A stretch of 64,000 nucleotides of DNA, taken from assembly GCA_963799455.1 (NCBI GenBank), contig CAWCXF010000005.1, positions 277,549 through 341,548 on the forward strand. The letters are read 5' to 3'. The notes under the pieces were generated by a model. The model saw nothing but the letters and a program-made list of their open reading frames with translations. It did not search any database and was not told the DNA's origin. A program made the translations under genes and the position numbers. Positions 36,545 to 45,525 of this stretch are shown piece by piece (position 1 is the first letter of the stretch; each line of letters starts with the position of its first letter). The stretch is from CAWCXF01 sp963799455. Lineage in GTDB: Bacteria > Pseudomonadota > Alphaproteobacteria > Rhodobacterales > Rhodobacteraceae.

Positions 36545-37302
36545 GCAACCTTGAGGGCGCCGGCAAGACCGTCATCGTCACCGGCGGGGGGCGCGGGATC
36601 GGGCGCGGCACCGCGCTCGAGCTCGCCGGGCGCGGCTGCGACATCGCCCTCGTCGACCTGATCCCGGAGGATCTGGCCCGCACGAAGGGCGAGATCGAGG
36701 AGATGGGCCGCCGTTGCCTTGCCTTCGAGGCCGACGTGACCGACCACGCGCGGGCCGCCGAGATCGCGCAGTCCGTCGTGTCGGACTGGGGCCGGATAGA
36801 CGTCCTGTTCAACAACGCCGGGCGCTCGAACGCCAAGGGCATCCTCGAAATCGCCGAAGCCGAGTTCGATGCCACGATCGCCATCAACCTCAAGGGCGCG
36901 TTCAACTACATCCATGCCGTAGCCCCCGAGATGCTGAAGCACGGCAGCGGGCGGATCGTCAACATGTCGTCGCTCAACGCCCATACCGGGGGCGTGACGA
37001 GCGCGGTCAGCAGGTTCTCCTACGCCGCCGCGAAGGCGGGGGTGCTGGGCATGACGCGGGCGCTGGCCAAGGAACTCGGGCCCCACATCCTCGTCAACGC
37101 GATCTGTCCGGGGATCATCAAGACCGAGCGCAGCAATGACCTGATCCGGGCGCGGGAGGCGGAACTCGTGCGCGGCATCGCGCTCGGCCGGTCCGGCACG
37201 CCCGCCGACGTGGCGCAGGTGGTGGCATTCCTGGCGCTGTCGGAGCCGTGCTTCCTGACGGGGCAGGATATCGCGATCGACGGCTTTCAGTGGGTGATCT
37301 GA
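36541..37302 (+). CDS. Short-chain dehydrogenase/reductase (SDR)
   Basis: A classical NAD(P)-dependent SDR of 253 residues. VIVTGGGRGIGRGTALELAG is the cofactor-binding T-G-x3-G-x-G. EADVTDHARAAEIAQ, DVLFNNAGRSNAKG (N-N-A-G), RIVNMSSLNAHTGG (catalytic Ser) and RFSYAAAKAGVLGMTRALAK (catalytic Tyr-x3-Lys) follow. An Asp (VDLIPED) at the end of the second strand suggests NAD rather than NADP. It is coupled to dppF by ATGA and followed by an MFS gene whose start overlaps its end. Context suggests that it oxidises a hydroxyl of the imported compound; the substrate is unknown. Confidence 0.93.
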   Translation: MSNLEGAGKTVIVTGGGRGIGRGTALELAGRGCDIALVDLIPEDLARTKGEIEEMGRRCLAFEADVTDHARAAEIAQSVVSDWGRIDVLFNNAGRSNAKGILEIAEAEFDATIAINLKGAFNYIHAVAPEMLKHGSGRIVNMSSLNAHTGGVTSAVSRFSYAAAKAGVLGMTRALAKELGPHILVNAICPGIIKTERSNDLIRAREAELVRGIALGRSGTPADVAQVVAFLALSEPCFLTGQDIAIDGFQWVI

Positions 37303-38537
37303 CGAAGGCCGTGGCGCCCGACAGCGGCACCGGAGACTGGATCGGCCTTCTCGCAGTCGTGACGGCCATCCAGGCGGTTCTGGCGATGATGAGCCGCGTG
37401 CTGCCTCTCTTCGGCGTGCCGCTGACGGCGGCGGCGGGGATGCGCCCCGAAGCGGTCGGGCAGCTTTCCGCGGCCACCAGTCTCGGCAGCATGATCTTCT
37501 TTCTCTGGGGGCCGGCGCTTCTGTCGCGCCTCGGCGCGCTGGCGCAGCTTCGCCTCGGCTGCGTCGCAACGGCGGGGGCGCTCGTCTTCTGCCTGCCCGG
37601 GCACTGGGCTCCGATGCTCGTCGCGGCCTTCATCATCGGCCTCGGTTACGGTCCTTCGACCCCGGCCGGCAGCGACCTTTTGATGGCGGTGACGCCACGC
37701 GCCCGACGTGCGACGGCCTTTTCGATCAAGCAGGCGGGGGTGCCCATAGGCGGGCTGGCCGCCGGGGTGATCCTGCCCCCAATCGCGATCTATTCTGGCG
37801 GCACCACCGCCGCGCTGATGGCAGCTGGCGCGGTGGCGCTTCTGGCGGCCCTTGTCCTGCCGCTCTGGCGCGGCGCGGTCGATGGCCCGCCCAACCCGAT
37901 CCGGCAGATCGGCAGGGGCCGCCTGCGCGCGCCGCTCGACCTCCTGGCGCTGATCTCCGCCACCCCCGAGCTGCGGCAGATCACCCTCGTCGGGCTCGGG
38001 CTCGGCATCGCGCAGGGCGTACTGCTCGGCTATCTGCCGGTGTATCTCAGCGATCACGCGGGCTGGTCGATCGCGGGCGCGGGGCTGGCCTTCGGAGTGC
38101 TGCAGGCCGCAGGCATTCCGGGCCGGATCGCGATGGGCTGGTTCAGCGACCGGATGGGCGATGCGCTGCGCTGCCTCGTCTGGTTGAGCTTCCTGTCGGG
38201 GGCAACGATGCTGGCGCTCGCGACCTTCGGTCCCGCCGCGCCGACCTGGTGGATCGTGCTGGTGCTGGCGGTGGCGGGCGTCACGATCATGTCGTGGAAC
38301 GGAATCTTCCTGCTGGGACTGGCCGAGGCCGCGCCGCCGGGCCGGGTGGGCGAAAGCACCTCGGCAGGAACCTTCGTCCTCTTCGCCGGATACGTCGTCA
38401 GCCCGCTCGCGGTGCAGGGCGTCTTCGCGCTGACCGGAGGTTATGCGGGCGGCTTCGTCGTCGCCAGCCTGGCGCCGGCGCTCGCTGGAATGCTTGTCCG
38501 GGCGCGGCGCCGGAGCGGCATCCAGCAGACGAGATAG
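37290..38537 (+). CDS. MFS transporter
   Basis: A 12-helix major facilitator of 415 residues. The GTG at 37290 overlaps the end of the SDR gene. Helices are seen from WIGLLAVVTAIQAVLAMMSR onward, with LGSMIFFLWGPALLSRLGAL in the second pair and MLVAAFIIGLGYGPSTPAGS then LLMAVTPRARRATAFSIKQA in helices four and five. The region AGVPIGGLAAGVILPPIAIY resembles the antiporter motif. The second half starts ITLVGLGLGIAQGVLLGYLP and has AMGWFSDRMGDALRCL, the repeated loop motif. Substrate unknown. It may export a product or take up a related acid. Confidence 0.9.
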   Translation: MGDLTKAVAPDSGTGDWIGLLAVVTAIQAVLAMMSRVLPLFGVPLTAAAGMRPEAVGQLSAATSLGSMIFFLWGPALLSRLGALAQLRLGCVATAGALVFCLPGHWAPMLVAAFIIGLGYGPSTPAGSDLLMAVTPRARRATAFSIKQAGVPIGGLAAGVILPPIAIYSGGTTAALMAAGAVALLAALVLPLWRGAVDGPPNPIRQIGRGRLRAPLDLLALISATPELRQITLVGLGLGIAQGVLLGYLPVYLSDHAGWSIAGAGLAFGVLQAAGIPGRIAMGWFSDRMGDALRCLVWLSFLSGATMLALATFGPAAPTWWIVLVLAVAGVTIMSWNGIFLLGLAEAAPPGRVGESTSAGTFVLFAGYVVSPLAVQGVFALTGGYAGGFVVASLAPALAGMLVRARRRSGIQQTR

Positions 38538-38867
38538 CTGGCATCGGCGAAGCACGGCTTCCTATCCGGATCTTCGATCTTCTGTTCGTTTGCCGGCGAA
38601 GCGGCGGCAGCGATGCGTCGTCAGTTTGAACATGACCAACGCAGCCTCCGACCGGACGTTCGGGTGGCTCATCCCTTTCCCGTGAACGCAGACATCCGAA
38701 GCTTTCGCACGTCGCCACAGGGCAAAGTCCCTTGAACGACAGCGTTTCCAAAGCGCCGGAAACTTACGGTTGCTTAAGGGCTGAGCCGATGCGAACGGCT
38801 GTCCCGAACTGGTATCCGGACGACGCCCATTCCGTCTGGCGGCGGTCGTCGGCCCCTGCCCGTCCAG
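38538..38867. other. Convergent spacer between the two transporter operons
   Basis: This 330-base stretch lies between the plus-strand MFS gene and the minus-strand aldolase gene and has lower GC content. No gene or RNA was recognised. A terminator is expected for both operons, but no strong hairpin with a T-tract is evident. Confidence 0.45.
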
Positions 38868-40016
38868 TCATAGCCCCGGATTTCGTCCAGCGATCCGCCA
38901 GGGAGTTTCAACGATGCCGCCGCGATGAGGAATTATCCAATCGTGCAGGTTGCAGGTCGGGTCGACATGTCCGGGGATCAGGCTCACCCTGTCGCCCGGG
39001 CGCAGGCGCATCCCGTCCGGCAGGCGCAGGACCGTATGCTCGTCGGAGACGCTGACCACCTCCGCCCCCGCCGCGTCACCTGTCGGAACCGGGAATCCGG
39101 CATCGATGGATTGCCCTTTCAGGCCCACGTCGAGAACGGCCCGGTCGGGCCTCGCCGCGCTGATGACGGTGGCGAGGAGGGTCAATGCCGGCGCGAAGCC
39201 GTCGTCGCCCTCCCGCTGCAGCCGGGCATATTCGGCGTCCATCAATGCATAGGAGCCGCATTGCAGCTCCCCGAACACGCCGGAGGCTGCCTCGTAGGGG
39301 AATGTACCGGTCCCCGCCCCGGTGACGAGCGGGCAGCGGAGACCCGCGCTGGCGAGCAGGTCGCGCGCTCGGTTCGCGAGGAGGGCCACATTCTCGATCC
39401 GCGCCTTCCGGTCGGCCGCCGCGTGAAGATGCTGTGCACCGCCGTCGTAAGCCTGCAGCCCCGCGAACCGCAGGGAGGGAGACGCCGCGATCTGCCGTGC
39501 GAGGTCGACCATGATCGGCCCCGGCACGACGCCGCAGCGCCCCTGCCCCACCTCGATCTCTACATAGACGTCGAATGACGTGCCGGCTGCCCCTGCCGCT
39601 TCGGCCGCCCGCGCGACGTGCAGCGCGTCGTCGACCAGAAGACCGATCCGGCGCGTCCGACCGAGGGTCGCGAGCCGGGCGAGCTTGCGTGGATCGACCA
39701 CCTCGTTCGTCACGAGGATGTCGGCAATGCCCGCCGCCGCGAAGGCTTCGGCCTCGGCAACCTTCTGACAGCAGATCCCCACCGCGCCGCGCACCATCTG
39801 CATCCGGGCGATCTCGGGACACTTGTGCGCTTTGCCATGGGGCCGCAGGCGCATTCCAGCCGTCCGCGCGGCCTCCGCCATGCGGTCGAGGTTGCTCTCG
39901 AGCAGGTCGAGGTCGACAAGCAGCGTGGGCGTCTCGACCGTGTCCAGCGTGTCGCCGCGCCGGGCAGGAGGGCGCGGGCCTGCGTCAGACGGGGTCACTG
40001 CGCACGTCCAGGGCAT
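38868..40016 (-). CDS. D-threonine aldolase-like PLP enzyme (DSD1 family)
   Basis: A fold-III PLP enzyme of up to 382 residues related to D-threonine aldolase, D-3-hydroxyaspartate aldolase and D-serine dehydratase. The N-terminal barrel begins VETPTLLVDLDLLESNLDRM. RLRPHGKAHKCPEIARMQMV holds the PLP lysine. ILVTNEVVDPRKLARLATLG, YVEIEVGQGRCGVVPGPIMV and LQAYDGGAQHLHAAADRKAR follow. The C-terminal domain keeps SDEHTVLRLPDGMRLRPGDR and the metal-binding IPGHVDPTCNLHDW. Such enzymes split D-3-hydroxy amino acids to glycine plus an aldehyde, or dehydrate them. The ATG at 40016 overlaps the permease by 32 bases; a GTG at 39998 is an alternative. It is the last gene of the ABC operon, so it probably acts on the imported compound. 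Confidence 0.87.
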   Translation of the reverse strand: MPWTCAVTPSDAGPRPPARRGDTLDTVETPTLLVDLDLLESNLDRMAEAARTAGMRLRPHGKAHKCPEIARMQMVRGAVGICCQKVAEAEAFAAAGIADILVTNEVVDPRKLARLATLGRTRRIGLLVDDALHVARAAEAAGAAGTSFDVYVEIEVGQGRCGVVPGPIMVDLARQIAASPSLRFAGLQAYDGGAQHLHAAADRKARIENVALLANRARDLLASAGLRCPLVTGAGTGTFPYEAASGVFGELQCGSYALMDAEYARLQREGDDGFAPALTLLATVISAARPDRAVLDVGLKGQSIDAGFPVPTGDAAGAEVVSVSDEHTVLRLPDGMRLRPGDRVSLIPGHVDPTCNLHDWIIPHRGGIVETPWRIAGRNPGL

Positions 40017-40866
40017 CGCGCAGTCCGTCGCCGATGAAGTTGAAGCTGGTCACCGCGATGGTGATGGTCACGCCGGGCACGATGGCAAGCCACGGCGCGC
40101 TGGCCAGATACTGCTGCGCGCCGTTCAGAAGGTTTCCCCAGCTCGGCAGCGGCGGCTGGATGCCGTAGCCGAGGAAGCTGATGTAGGCCTCGAGCAGGAT
40201 CGCGCGTGCAACCGTCAGGCTGGCGGCAACGATGATCGGACCCATGACGTTGGGAAGGATCTCGCGGAACATGATGTGGCTCTGGCTCAGACCGAGCATC
40301 CGCCCCGCCTGCACGAATTCCCGCTCGCGCAGCGACCGCGTCTCGGCCTCGACGATCCGTGCGATCTCCATCCAGCTCGTCAGCGCGATGATGATGGTGA
40401 TGATCGCCGGTTCCGGCTGCAGCAGGGCCGCGAGGACGAGGACGAGGAAGATCGACGGGAAGGCGAGGAAGGCGTCGGTCAGGCGCATCAGCACGGCCCC
40501 CACCCACCCTCCGCGATAGCCCGCGACGAGCCCCACGAGCCCCCCGATCACGGTCGAGAGCAGCATGGCCATGAACCCGACCAGAAGCGAGATCCGCCCC
40601 GCCATCAGGAGGCGCGCTGCCAGGTCGCGGCCGAGCGGATCGGTGCCGAGGTAGTGATCGCCCGTCATCGGCGGCGCGAACCGCGCGCGCAGGTCGATGT
40701 AGAGGGCGTCGTAGGGCAGCACGTGGGGCCCGACGACGCAGGCCAGCGTCAGGGCGGCGATCATCGCCAGCCCGATGATCGCGAGCCTGTGACGGCGGAA
40801 GCGCCGCATGCCCCGGCTGTTCCACCAGGAGGGGCGGCCTGCGGGTTCTGTGGCGGCAAGTGACAT
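39985..40866 (-). CDS. Peptide-type ABC permease DppC-like
   Basis: A 293-residue inner-membrane permease. HRLAIIGLAMIAALTLACVV is the first helix; HYLGTDPLGRDLAARLLMAG is the signature after it. The transmembrane core is LLVGFMAMLLSTVIGGLVGL, AFLAFPSIFLVLVLAALLQP and IIIALTSWMEIARIVEAETR. FVQAGRMLGLSQSHIMFREI, the EAA loop, PNVMGPIIVAASLTVARAIL and FNFIGDGLRDALDVRSDPV end it. It lies 14 bases after its DppB partner and overlaps the aldolase gene. No frameshift. Confidence 0.94.
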   Translation of the reverse strand: MSLAATEPAGRPSWWNSRGMRRFRRHRLAIIGLAMIAALTLACVVGPHVLPYDALYIDLRARFAPPMTGDHYLGTDPLGRDLAARLLMAGRISLLVGFMAMLLSTVIGGLVGLVAGYRGGWVGAVLMRLTDAFLAFPSIFLVLVLAALLQPEPAIITIIIALTSWMEIARIVEAETRSLREREFVQAGRMLGLSQSHIMFREILPNVMGPIIVAASLTVARAILLEAYISFLGYGIQPPLPSWGNLLNGAQQYLASAPWLAIVPGVTITIAVTSFNFIGDGLRDALDVRSDPV

Positions 40867-40880
40867 GACGGCTCCTTGGC

Positions 40881-41831
40881 TCAGCCCAGACGGATGCGCG
40901 GATCGACGAGGGCCACGACGATGTCGGCGGTCAGATTGCCCGCGATCACGAGGGTGGCGGAGAACATCAAAAGGCCCATCACGACAGGGTAGTCGCTGTA
41001 GCTCAGGCTATCGAGGAACAGCCGGCCCATCCCCGGCCATGTGAAGACCGTCTCGGTCACCAGCGCGCCGCTCAGGATGTTGGGCAGTTGCATCCCCGCC
41101 AGCGTGATCATCGGCAGCAGGGCGTTGCCGACGACATGCTTCATGACCACCCGCCGCTCGGTCAGACCCTTGGCGCGGGCGGTCTTCACGAAGTCCTGGT
41201 TGATCACGTCGAGCGTCGCGGTCCGCATGTAGCGGCTCCAGATGGCGACGTTCACGAGCGACAGCACGACGGCCGGCAGGATCAGGTGGTGCAGGTAGTC
41301 GAGGACCGACTCCGCCCCGATCGTGTACATGTTCCCCGCCGGGACCCACCCAAGCTGCAGCGAGAAGACGTAGATCCCGACGAGGCCGAACCAGAACGTC
41401 GGGATCGACAGGGCGACCATCGCGCCGATCGTGGCTACGTAGTCGAAGTTCGAATAGCGATGCGTGGCCCCGCGGATGCCGATCCAGGTGCCGACCGCGA
41501 TCGAGAGGGCGGTCGAGCTTCCCATCAGCAGCAGCGTCGCGGGCAGGTGACGCATGATGACGGAGAGCACCGGCGCCCCGTCCCGGAACGACCGGCCCCA
41601 GTCGCCCACGAGGAGGTGACCCGCCCAGTCGAGATACTGGATCGGCAACGGCCGATCGAGGCCCATCTGCGCGGCGATGCGGTCGAGGTCGGCCTGCGTC
41701 ATCCCGGGATCGAGGGCGAACTGCGAGAGCGGTCCGCCGGGGACGAGATTGAGCACGGTGAACCCGACGATGGAGACCGTCACGATCAGAAGAAGGCTCT
41801 GCCAGAGACGACTGAGAAGAAAGCCGGTCAT
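40881..41831 (-). CDS. Peptide-type ABC permease DppB-like
   Basis: A 316-residue inner-membrane permease starting MTGFLLSRLWQSLLLIVTVS with VLNLVPGGPLSQFALDPGMT, the typical N-terminal helix and periplasmic loop. YLDWAGHLLVGDWGRSFRDG, LPATLLLMGSSTALSIAVGT and ALSIPTFWFGLVGIYVFSLQ follow. DYLHHLILPAVVLSLVNVAI and DFVKTARAKGLTERRVVMKH (EAA loop) come next, then TETVFTWPGMGRLFLDSLSY. It is complete, unlike the DppB fragment at 33214, and pairs with the following DppC. Confidence 0.94.
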   Translation of the reverse strand: MTGFLLSRLWQSLLLIVTVSIVGFTVLNLVPGGPLSQFALDPGMTQADLDRIAAQMGLDRPLPIQYLDWAGHLLVGDWGRSFRDGAPVLSVIMRHLPATLLLMGSSTALSIAVGTWIGIRGATHRYSNFDYVATIGAMVALSIPTFWFGLVGIYVFSLQLGWVPAGNMYTIGAESVLDYLHHLILPAVVLSLVNVAIWSRYMRTATLDVINQDFVKTARAKGLTERRVVMKHVVGNALLPMITLAGMQLPNILSGALVTETVFTWPGMGRLFLDSLSYSDYPVVMGLLMFSATLVIAGNLTADIVVALVDPRIRLG

Positions 41832-41904
41832 CGGACCTCACGAGGTGGCGTCGGGTTGCAGGGACGGCCACCCGCCTCGGGGGGACAGGGCGGCCGCGGG
41901 CGCA

Positions 41905-43566
41905 TCACCGGGCGAGGTACCAGGCCGAGGCGTTCCAGGACTCGGTCCGGGTATTGCCGTTCGCCTCGACACCCTCGATTCGTTCCTTCCAGCCACGCAC
42001 TTCCGCGCCCGAGAAGAGAGGCAGGAACGGCAGGTCCTCGCGGATGATCTCCTGCACCTCGAGGTAGATGGCCTTGCGCGCCTCGGGGTCGAAGGTCCGC
42101 GCCCCTTCCGCCAGCAACTCGTCGATCCGGGGATTCTTGTACTGCGCGTTGTTCGACCCGTTGCCGCCCTGCGCCGGGATCGCGCCCGAGTGGAACCGGT
42201 TGGTCACGTCCGGGTCGGCCCCGATCAGGAAATTGATCCCGACGATGACGGAGTCGAACTGCGACTGGACCCAGAACTCTCCCCAGATTACCGCGGCCGG
42301 CAGGTTCGAGATGGTCATTTCGACCCCGATTTCCCGGAAGGTCTGCTGCAGGAACTGTTGCGTCTGCTCGCGCAGGTGGTTGCCGGCCGTCGTGGAGTTC
42401 TCGAAGGCAAGGCGGACGCCGTCCTTCTCCCGGATGCCTCCCGCCCCGGGCACCCACCCCGCTTCGTCCAGCAGGCGGTTGGCCTCCCCGAGGTCGAAGG
42501 TCTGCCGCGGCAGCGCATCGTCATGGTAGAACGAGGCGGTCGGCATGAAGGTCTCCACCGCGGTCGGAAGGCCGTAGTAGAGCGCCTCGATGATCGAAGT
42601 CTTGTCGATGGCGGCGTAGAGCGCCTTTCGCACGGCCGGGTCCTGGAACTGCGGTCGTTCGAGGTTGAGGTAGATCGACTCGACGGAGCTCGCCTGAACG
42701 ATCTCGACGACACGCTCCGGCAGCGTCTCGGCTTCCGCAAAGTTGTCAGGCGTGATGAACTGACGGCCGACGAGGTCGATGTCGCCGCTGCGGAACTGAG
42801 TATAGAGCACCGTGAGGTCGGGGATGTACTTGAAGACGAGCTCCTCGATGTACGGTCCTTCCCCGAAATACTCCGTGTTCGCGACGAGGCTGACGTTGTC
42901 GCCGGCGGTGCGCGACCCCCACTTGAAGGCGCCGGTCCCGACCGGAGCCTCGTTGAACGCGGCTGTGTTCGGATCCTCCGCGGCCTCAAGGATGTGCTTC
43001 GGGACGATGAAGGTCTCGGTCAGGAAGCTGAGATAGGGTGCAAAGGCCTTCTCCATCCGCCAGGTGATCTCCGTGGGCGAGACCACCTCGATGTCGCGGA
43101 CGAGGTCGTGGCCGGAGGTGCGCCAGCTGCGGAATTCGGGGTCGACGATCAGCTCGAGCGTGTACTTGACGTCCTCCGCCGTGAAGGGCTCACCGTCGTG
43201 CCAGACGACGTCGTCGCGCAGGCGGATGCGCCATTCCAGCCCGTCCTCGGACAGGCCGCCGTTCTCGACGGACGGAACTTCGGAGGCGAGGTTCGGAACG
43301 ATCTGGCCGTCGGGCAGGACGCGGAAGAGCGCGTCGAAGAGCGAGAAGTGCACACCGTCGTCGACCTCGATCTTGGCCATGAGCGGGTTGAAGACCGTGG
43401 GCTCCTGCGAAAGGCCGACGATGACGCGCCCCGACGGCTCCGCGGGCGGGGTCTGGGCGAAGGCCGGCTGTCCGATCAGGTTCGGCGCGGCCAGCGCGAT
43501 GCCACCCGCCGCCCCCATCATCGCAAGGGCGCCCCGGCGCGTGGTCCTGGGTGTCGTGCTGGTCAT
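41905..43566 (-). CDS. Peptide-type ABC substrate-binding protein, Tat-exported
   Basis: A 553-residue extracytoplasmic solute-binding protein of the DppA/OppA class (SBP_bac_5). The N-terminus TTRRGALAMMGAAGGIALAA is a twin-arginine signal ending before QTPPAEPSGRVIVGLSQEPT. Family blocks are LRDDVVWHDGEPFTAEDVKY, FIVPKHILEAA and PVGTGAFKWGSRTAGDNVSL. SVESIYLNLERPQFQDPAVR, ALYAAIDKTSIIEALYYGLP and ANRLLDEAGWVPGAGGIREK follow. Tat export of peptide-type SBPs is known. It overlaps the fused ATPase gene by ATGA and precedes the permeases. The ligand cannot be read from sequence; neighbours point to a D-hydroxy or N-substituted amino acid. Confidence 0.94.
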   Translation of the reverse strand: MTSTTPRTTRRGALAMMGAAGGIALAAPNLIGQPAFAQTPPAEPSGRVIVGLSQEPTVFNPLMAKIEVDDGVHFSLFDALFRVLPDGQIVPNLASEVPSVENGGLSEDGLEWRIRLRDDVVWHDGEPFTAEDVKYTLELIVDPEFRSWRTSGHDLVRDIEVVSPTEITWRMEKAFAPYLSFLTETFIVPKHILEAAEDPNTAAFNEAPVGTGAFKWGSRTAGDNVSLVANTEYFGEGPYIEELVFKYIPDLTVLYTQFRSGDIDLVGRQFITPDNFAEAETLPERVVEIVQASSVESIYLNLERPQFQDPAVRKALYAAIDKTSIIEALYYGLPTAVETFMPTASFYHDDALPRQTFDLGEANRLLDEAGWVPGAGGIREKDGVRLAFENSTTAGNHLREQTQQFLQQTFREIGVEMTISNLPAAVIWGEFWVQSQFDSVIVGINFLIGADPDVTNRFHSGAIPAQGGNGSNNAQYKNPRIDELLAEGARTFDPEARKAIYLEVQEIIREDLPFLPLFSGAEVRGWKERIEGVEANGNTRTESWNASAWYLAR

Positions 43567-45278
43567 TCTCGTCTCTCCATGTTGAGGGGCGACGCTTCCG
43601 GTCGCCTTTCATGCCGAGCCGCGTCCTCGCCCGGAATGGCGGCCACGAGCTCTCGGGTGTACTCGGACTGGGGGTCGCGGAAGATGCGCGAGGGCGGACC
43701 GGTCTCGACGATCCGGCCCTTCTGCATGACCGCGATCTCGTCGCAGATCTGGCTGGCCACGCGCAGGTCGTGGGTGATGAAGACCATGGCCGCGCCGGTC
43801 TCCACCTGGACCCGGTTGAGCAGCTCGAGGATCTGCGCCTGGATCGAGACGTCGAGCGCGGAGACGGCCTCATCGGCGACAAGGATCTTCGGCCGGAACA
43901 TCAGTGCGCGCGCGATCCCGACGCGCTGTCTTTGTCCGCCGGAGAACTCGTGGGGAAAGCGGTCGTAGGCACCCTCGTCGAGGCCCACGTGGGCCAGCAT
44001 CGCCCGCGCCGCCGCCCGCGCCTCGCCCGGAGGAGCTCCATGCGCGATCGGCCCGACCGTCAGGATGCGTCCGATGGTGGCCCGGGGGTTCAGCGAGTTG
44101 AACGGATCCTGGAAGATCATCTGGATCTTTGGCCGGAAGGCGCGGAACTGGCGTTCCGTCATCTTCGCGATGTCCTGCCCCTCGAACCGGATCGCGCCGC
44201 TGTCACTCTCCTCCAGCCGGACGAGCAGACGGCCGAGCGTGGACTTGCCCGAGCCGCTCTCGCCCACGATGCCCAGTGTGCGCCCCGGCGCGAGGTCGAG
44301 GGAGACGCCATCGACCGCCCTGACGACCCGCCGCCCGCCGAAGAACGCGCCGCCGCTCGAGAAGGTCTTCACGAGGTCGGTGACCTGCAGAACCGGCGCC
44401 GGCGCCGGCGCCGGCTGCGCACGATCGGCATCGGTCAGGTGCGGCACGGCGGCGATGAGACGCTGTGTATAGGGGTGTTCGGGGGCACGCAGCACCTTGG
44501 CCGCGCTTCCCCGCTCCACCAGCCGGCCCTTCTCCATCACCACGACGCTGTCGGCGATCTCGGCCACGACGCCGAAATCGTGGGTGATGAACATCACGCT
44601 CATGCCTTTGCGCCGCTGGATGTCGCGGATGAGTTCGAGGATCTGCGCTTGTGTCGTCACGTCGAGGGCCGTCGTCGGCTCGTCCGCGATCAGGATCGCG
44701 GGCTCGAGCGAGAGCGCCATCGCGATCATTACCCGCTGGCGTTGCCCGCCCGACAGGCGAAAGGGGTACTGACGGTACATCACCTCGGGATCGGGCAGCC
44801 CGGTTTCGGCCAGAAGCTCCATCGTCCGCGCCTTGCGATCCGCGGGCGTTCCGAGGCGATGGGCCCGCATCACCTCGTCGATCTGCGCGCCGATGGTCAT
44901 GAGGGGGTTCAGCGCGGAGAGCGGATCCTGGAAAATCATCGCTACATCACGCGCGCGCATCGCCTGCATCTGCGCCGGCGAGGCCTTCAGCACATCGCGG
45001 TCCGCGAGCATCACCGATCCGCACTCGACGCGGACGACCTGTGGCAGAAGGCCCATCACCGCATTCGCCGTCACCGACTTGCCGGACCCGGACTCGCCGA
45101 TGATGCAGAGGATCTCGCCTTTCATCAGGTCGAAGGAGACATCCTCGACCGCGTGGGCCCGCTCCATCCCCTTCGGCAGACGGACTGTCAGGCCCCGCAC
45201 CGACAATGCGACGTCCGGCGCGCGGGAGGCTGGAGCATCCGCGATGACATCTGGTCCGAGGGTTGAAAGCTGCTCCAT
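43563..45278 (-). CDS. Fused double ABC ATPase (DppD-DppF type)
   Basis: Two complete ATPase domains lie in one chain of about 571 residues, starting MEQLSTLGPDVIADAPASRA. Domain one has IIGESGSGKSVTANAVMGLL, FRLSGGQRQRVMIAMALSLE, AILIADEPTTALDVTTQ and FITHDFGVVAEIAD. Domain two has IVGESGSGKSTLGRLLVRLE, HEFSGGQRQRVGIARALMFR, ILVADEAVSALDVSIQ and FITHDLRVASQICD. In the second Walker B the usual DEPTSALD reads DEAVSALD. The linker QPAPAPAPV is encoded by GGCGCC-type hexamer repeats near 44398-44415. An upstream Met at 45323 would add 15 unlike residues. It is the first gene of the operon and divergent from the XRE-cupin regulator. Confidence 0.94.
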   Translation of the reverse strand: MEQLSTLGPDVIADAPASRAPDVALSVRGLTVRLPKGMERAHAVEDVSFDLMKGEILCIIGESGSGKSVTANAVMGLLPQVVRVECGSVMLADRDVLKASPAQMQAMRARDVAMIFQDPLSALNPLMTIGAQIDEVMRAHRLGTPADRKARTMELLAETGLPDPEVMYRQYPFRLSGGQRQRVMIAMALSLEPAILIADEPTTALDVTTQAQILELIRDIQRRKGMSVMFITHDFGVVAEIADSVVVMEKGRLVERGSAAKVLRAPEHPYTQRLIAAVPHLTDADRAQPAPAPAPVLQVTDLVKTFSSGGAFFGGRRVVRAVDGVSLDLAPGRTLGIVGESGSGKSTLGRLLVRLEESDSGAIRFEGQDIAKMTERQFRAFRPKIQMIFQDPFNSLNPRATIGRILTVGPIAHGAPPGEARAAARAMLAHVGLDEGAYDRFPHEFSGGQRQRVGIARALMFRPKILVADEAVSALDVSIQAQILELLNRVQVETGAAMVFITHDLRVASQICDEIAVMQKGRIVETGPPSRIFRDPQSEYTRELVAAIPGEDAARHERRPEASPLNMERRE

Positions 45279-45525
45279 TGACGAAGGCAAACACGGATTG
45301 AAAAAAGGAGCAAGTAGGTGCAAGGATTTTCACTCAGGAAAGAGACAGCATGCGCCGTTCCTGCACGGAGCGCTATCTCGGCCCGATCCTGCGCGAATTT
45401 TTGAGCGTAGGAGGATGATCTTTTTTCAGTAAATCATCTGCCGTTGGATATTATATTGAATTCTTGTTCCGAGGGGATAGTCTCTCGGGGGAAGCTGGTG
45501 CGAGCGTTCCGACGGTGGAGAAGAA
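45279..45525. promoter_or_regulatory. Divergent promoter region, AT-rich core
   Basis: A spacer of 247 bases separates the fused-ATPase operon from the divergent XRE-cupin gene. Around 45415-45470 it holds the most AT-rich stretch of this part of the window, including TTGGATATTATATTGAATTC. Both promoters and the operator of the regulator probably lie here, but no exact -35/-10 pair can be assigned with confidence. Confidence 0.5.

Noticed and set aside
44395..44416. Operator or hairpin made of GGCGCC repeats
   Set aside because: It lies within the coding sequence of the fused ATPase and encodes its Pro-Ala linker.
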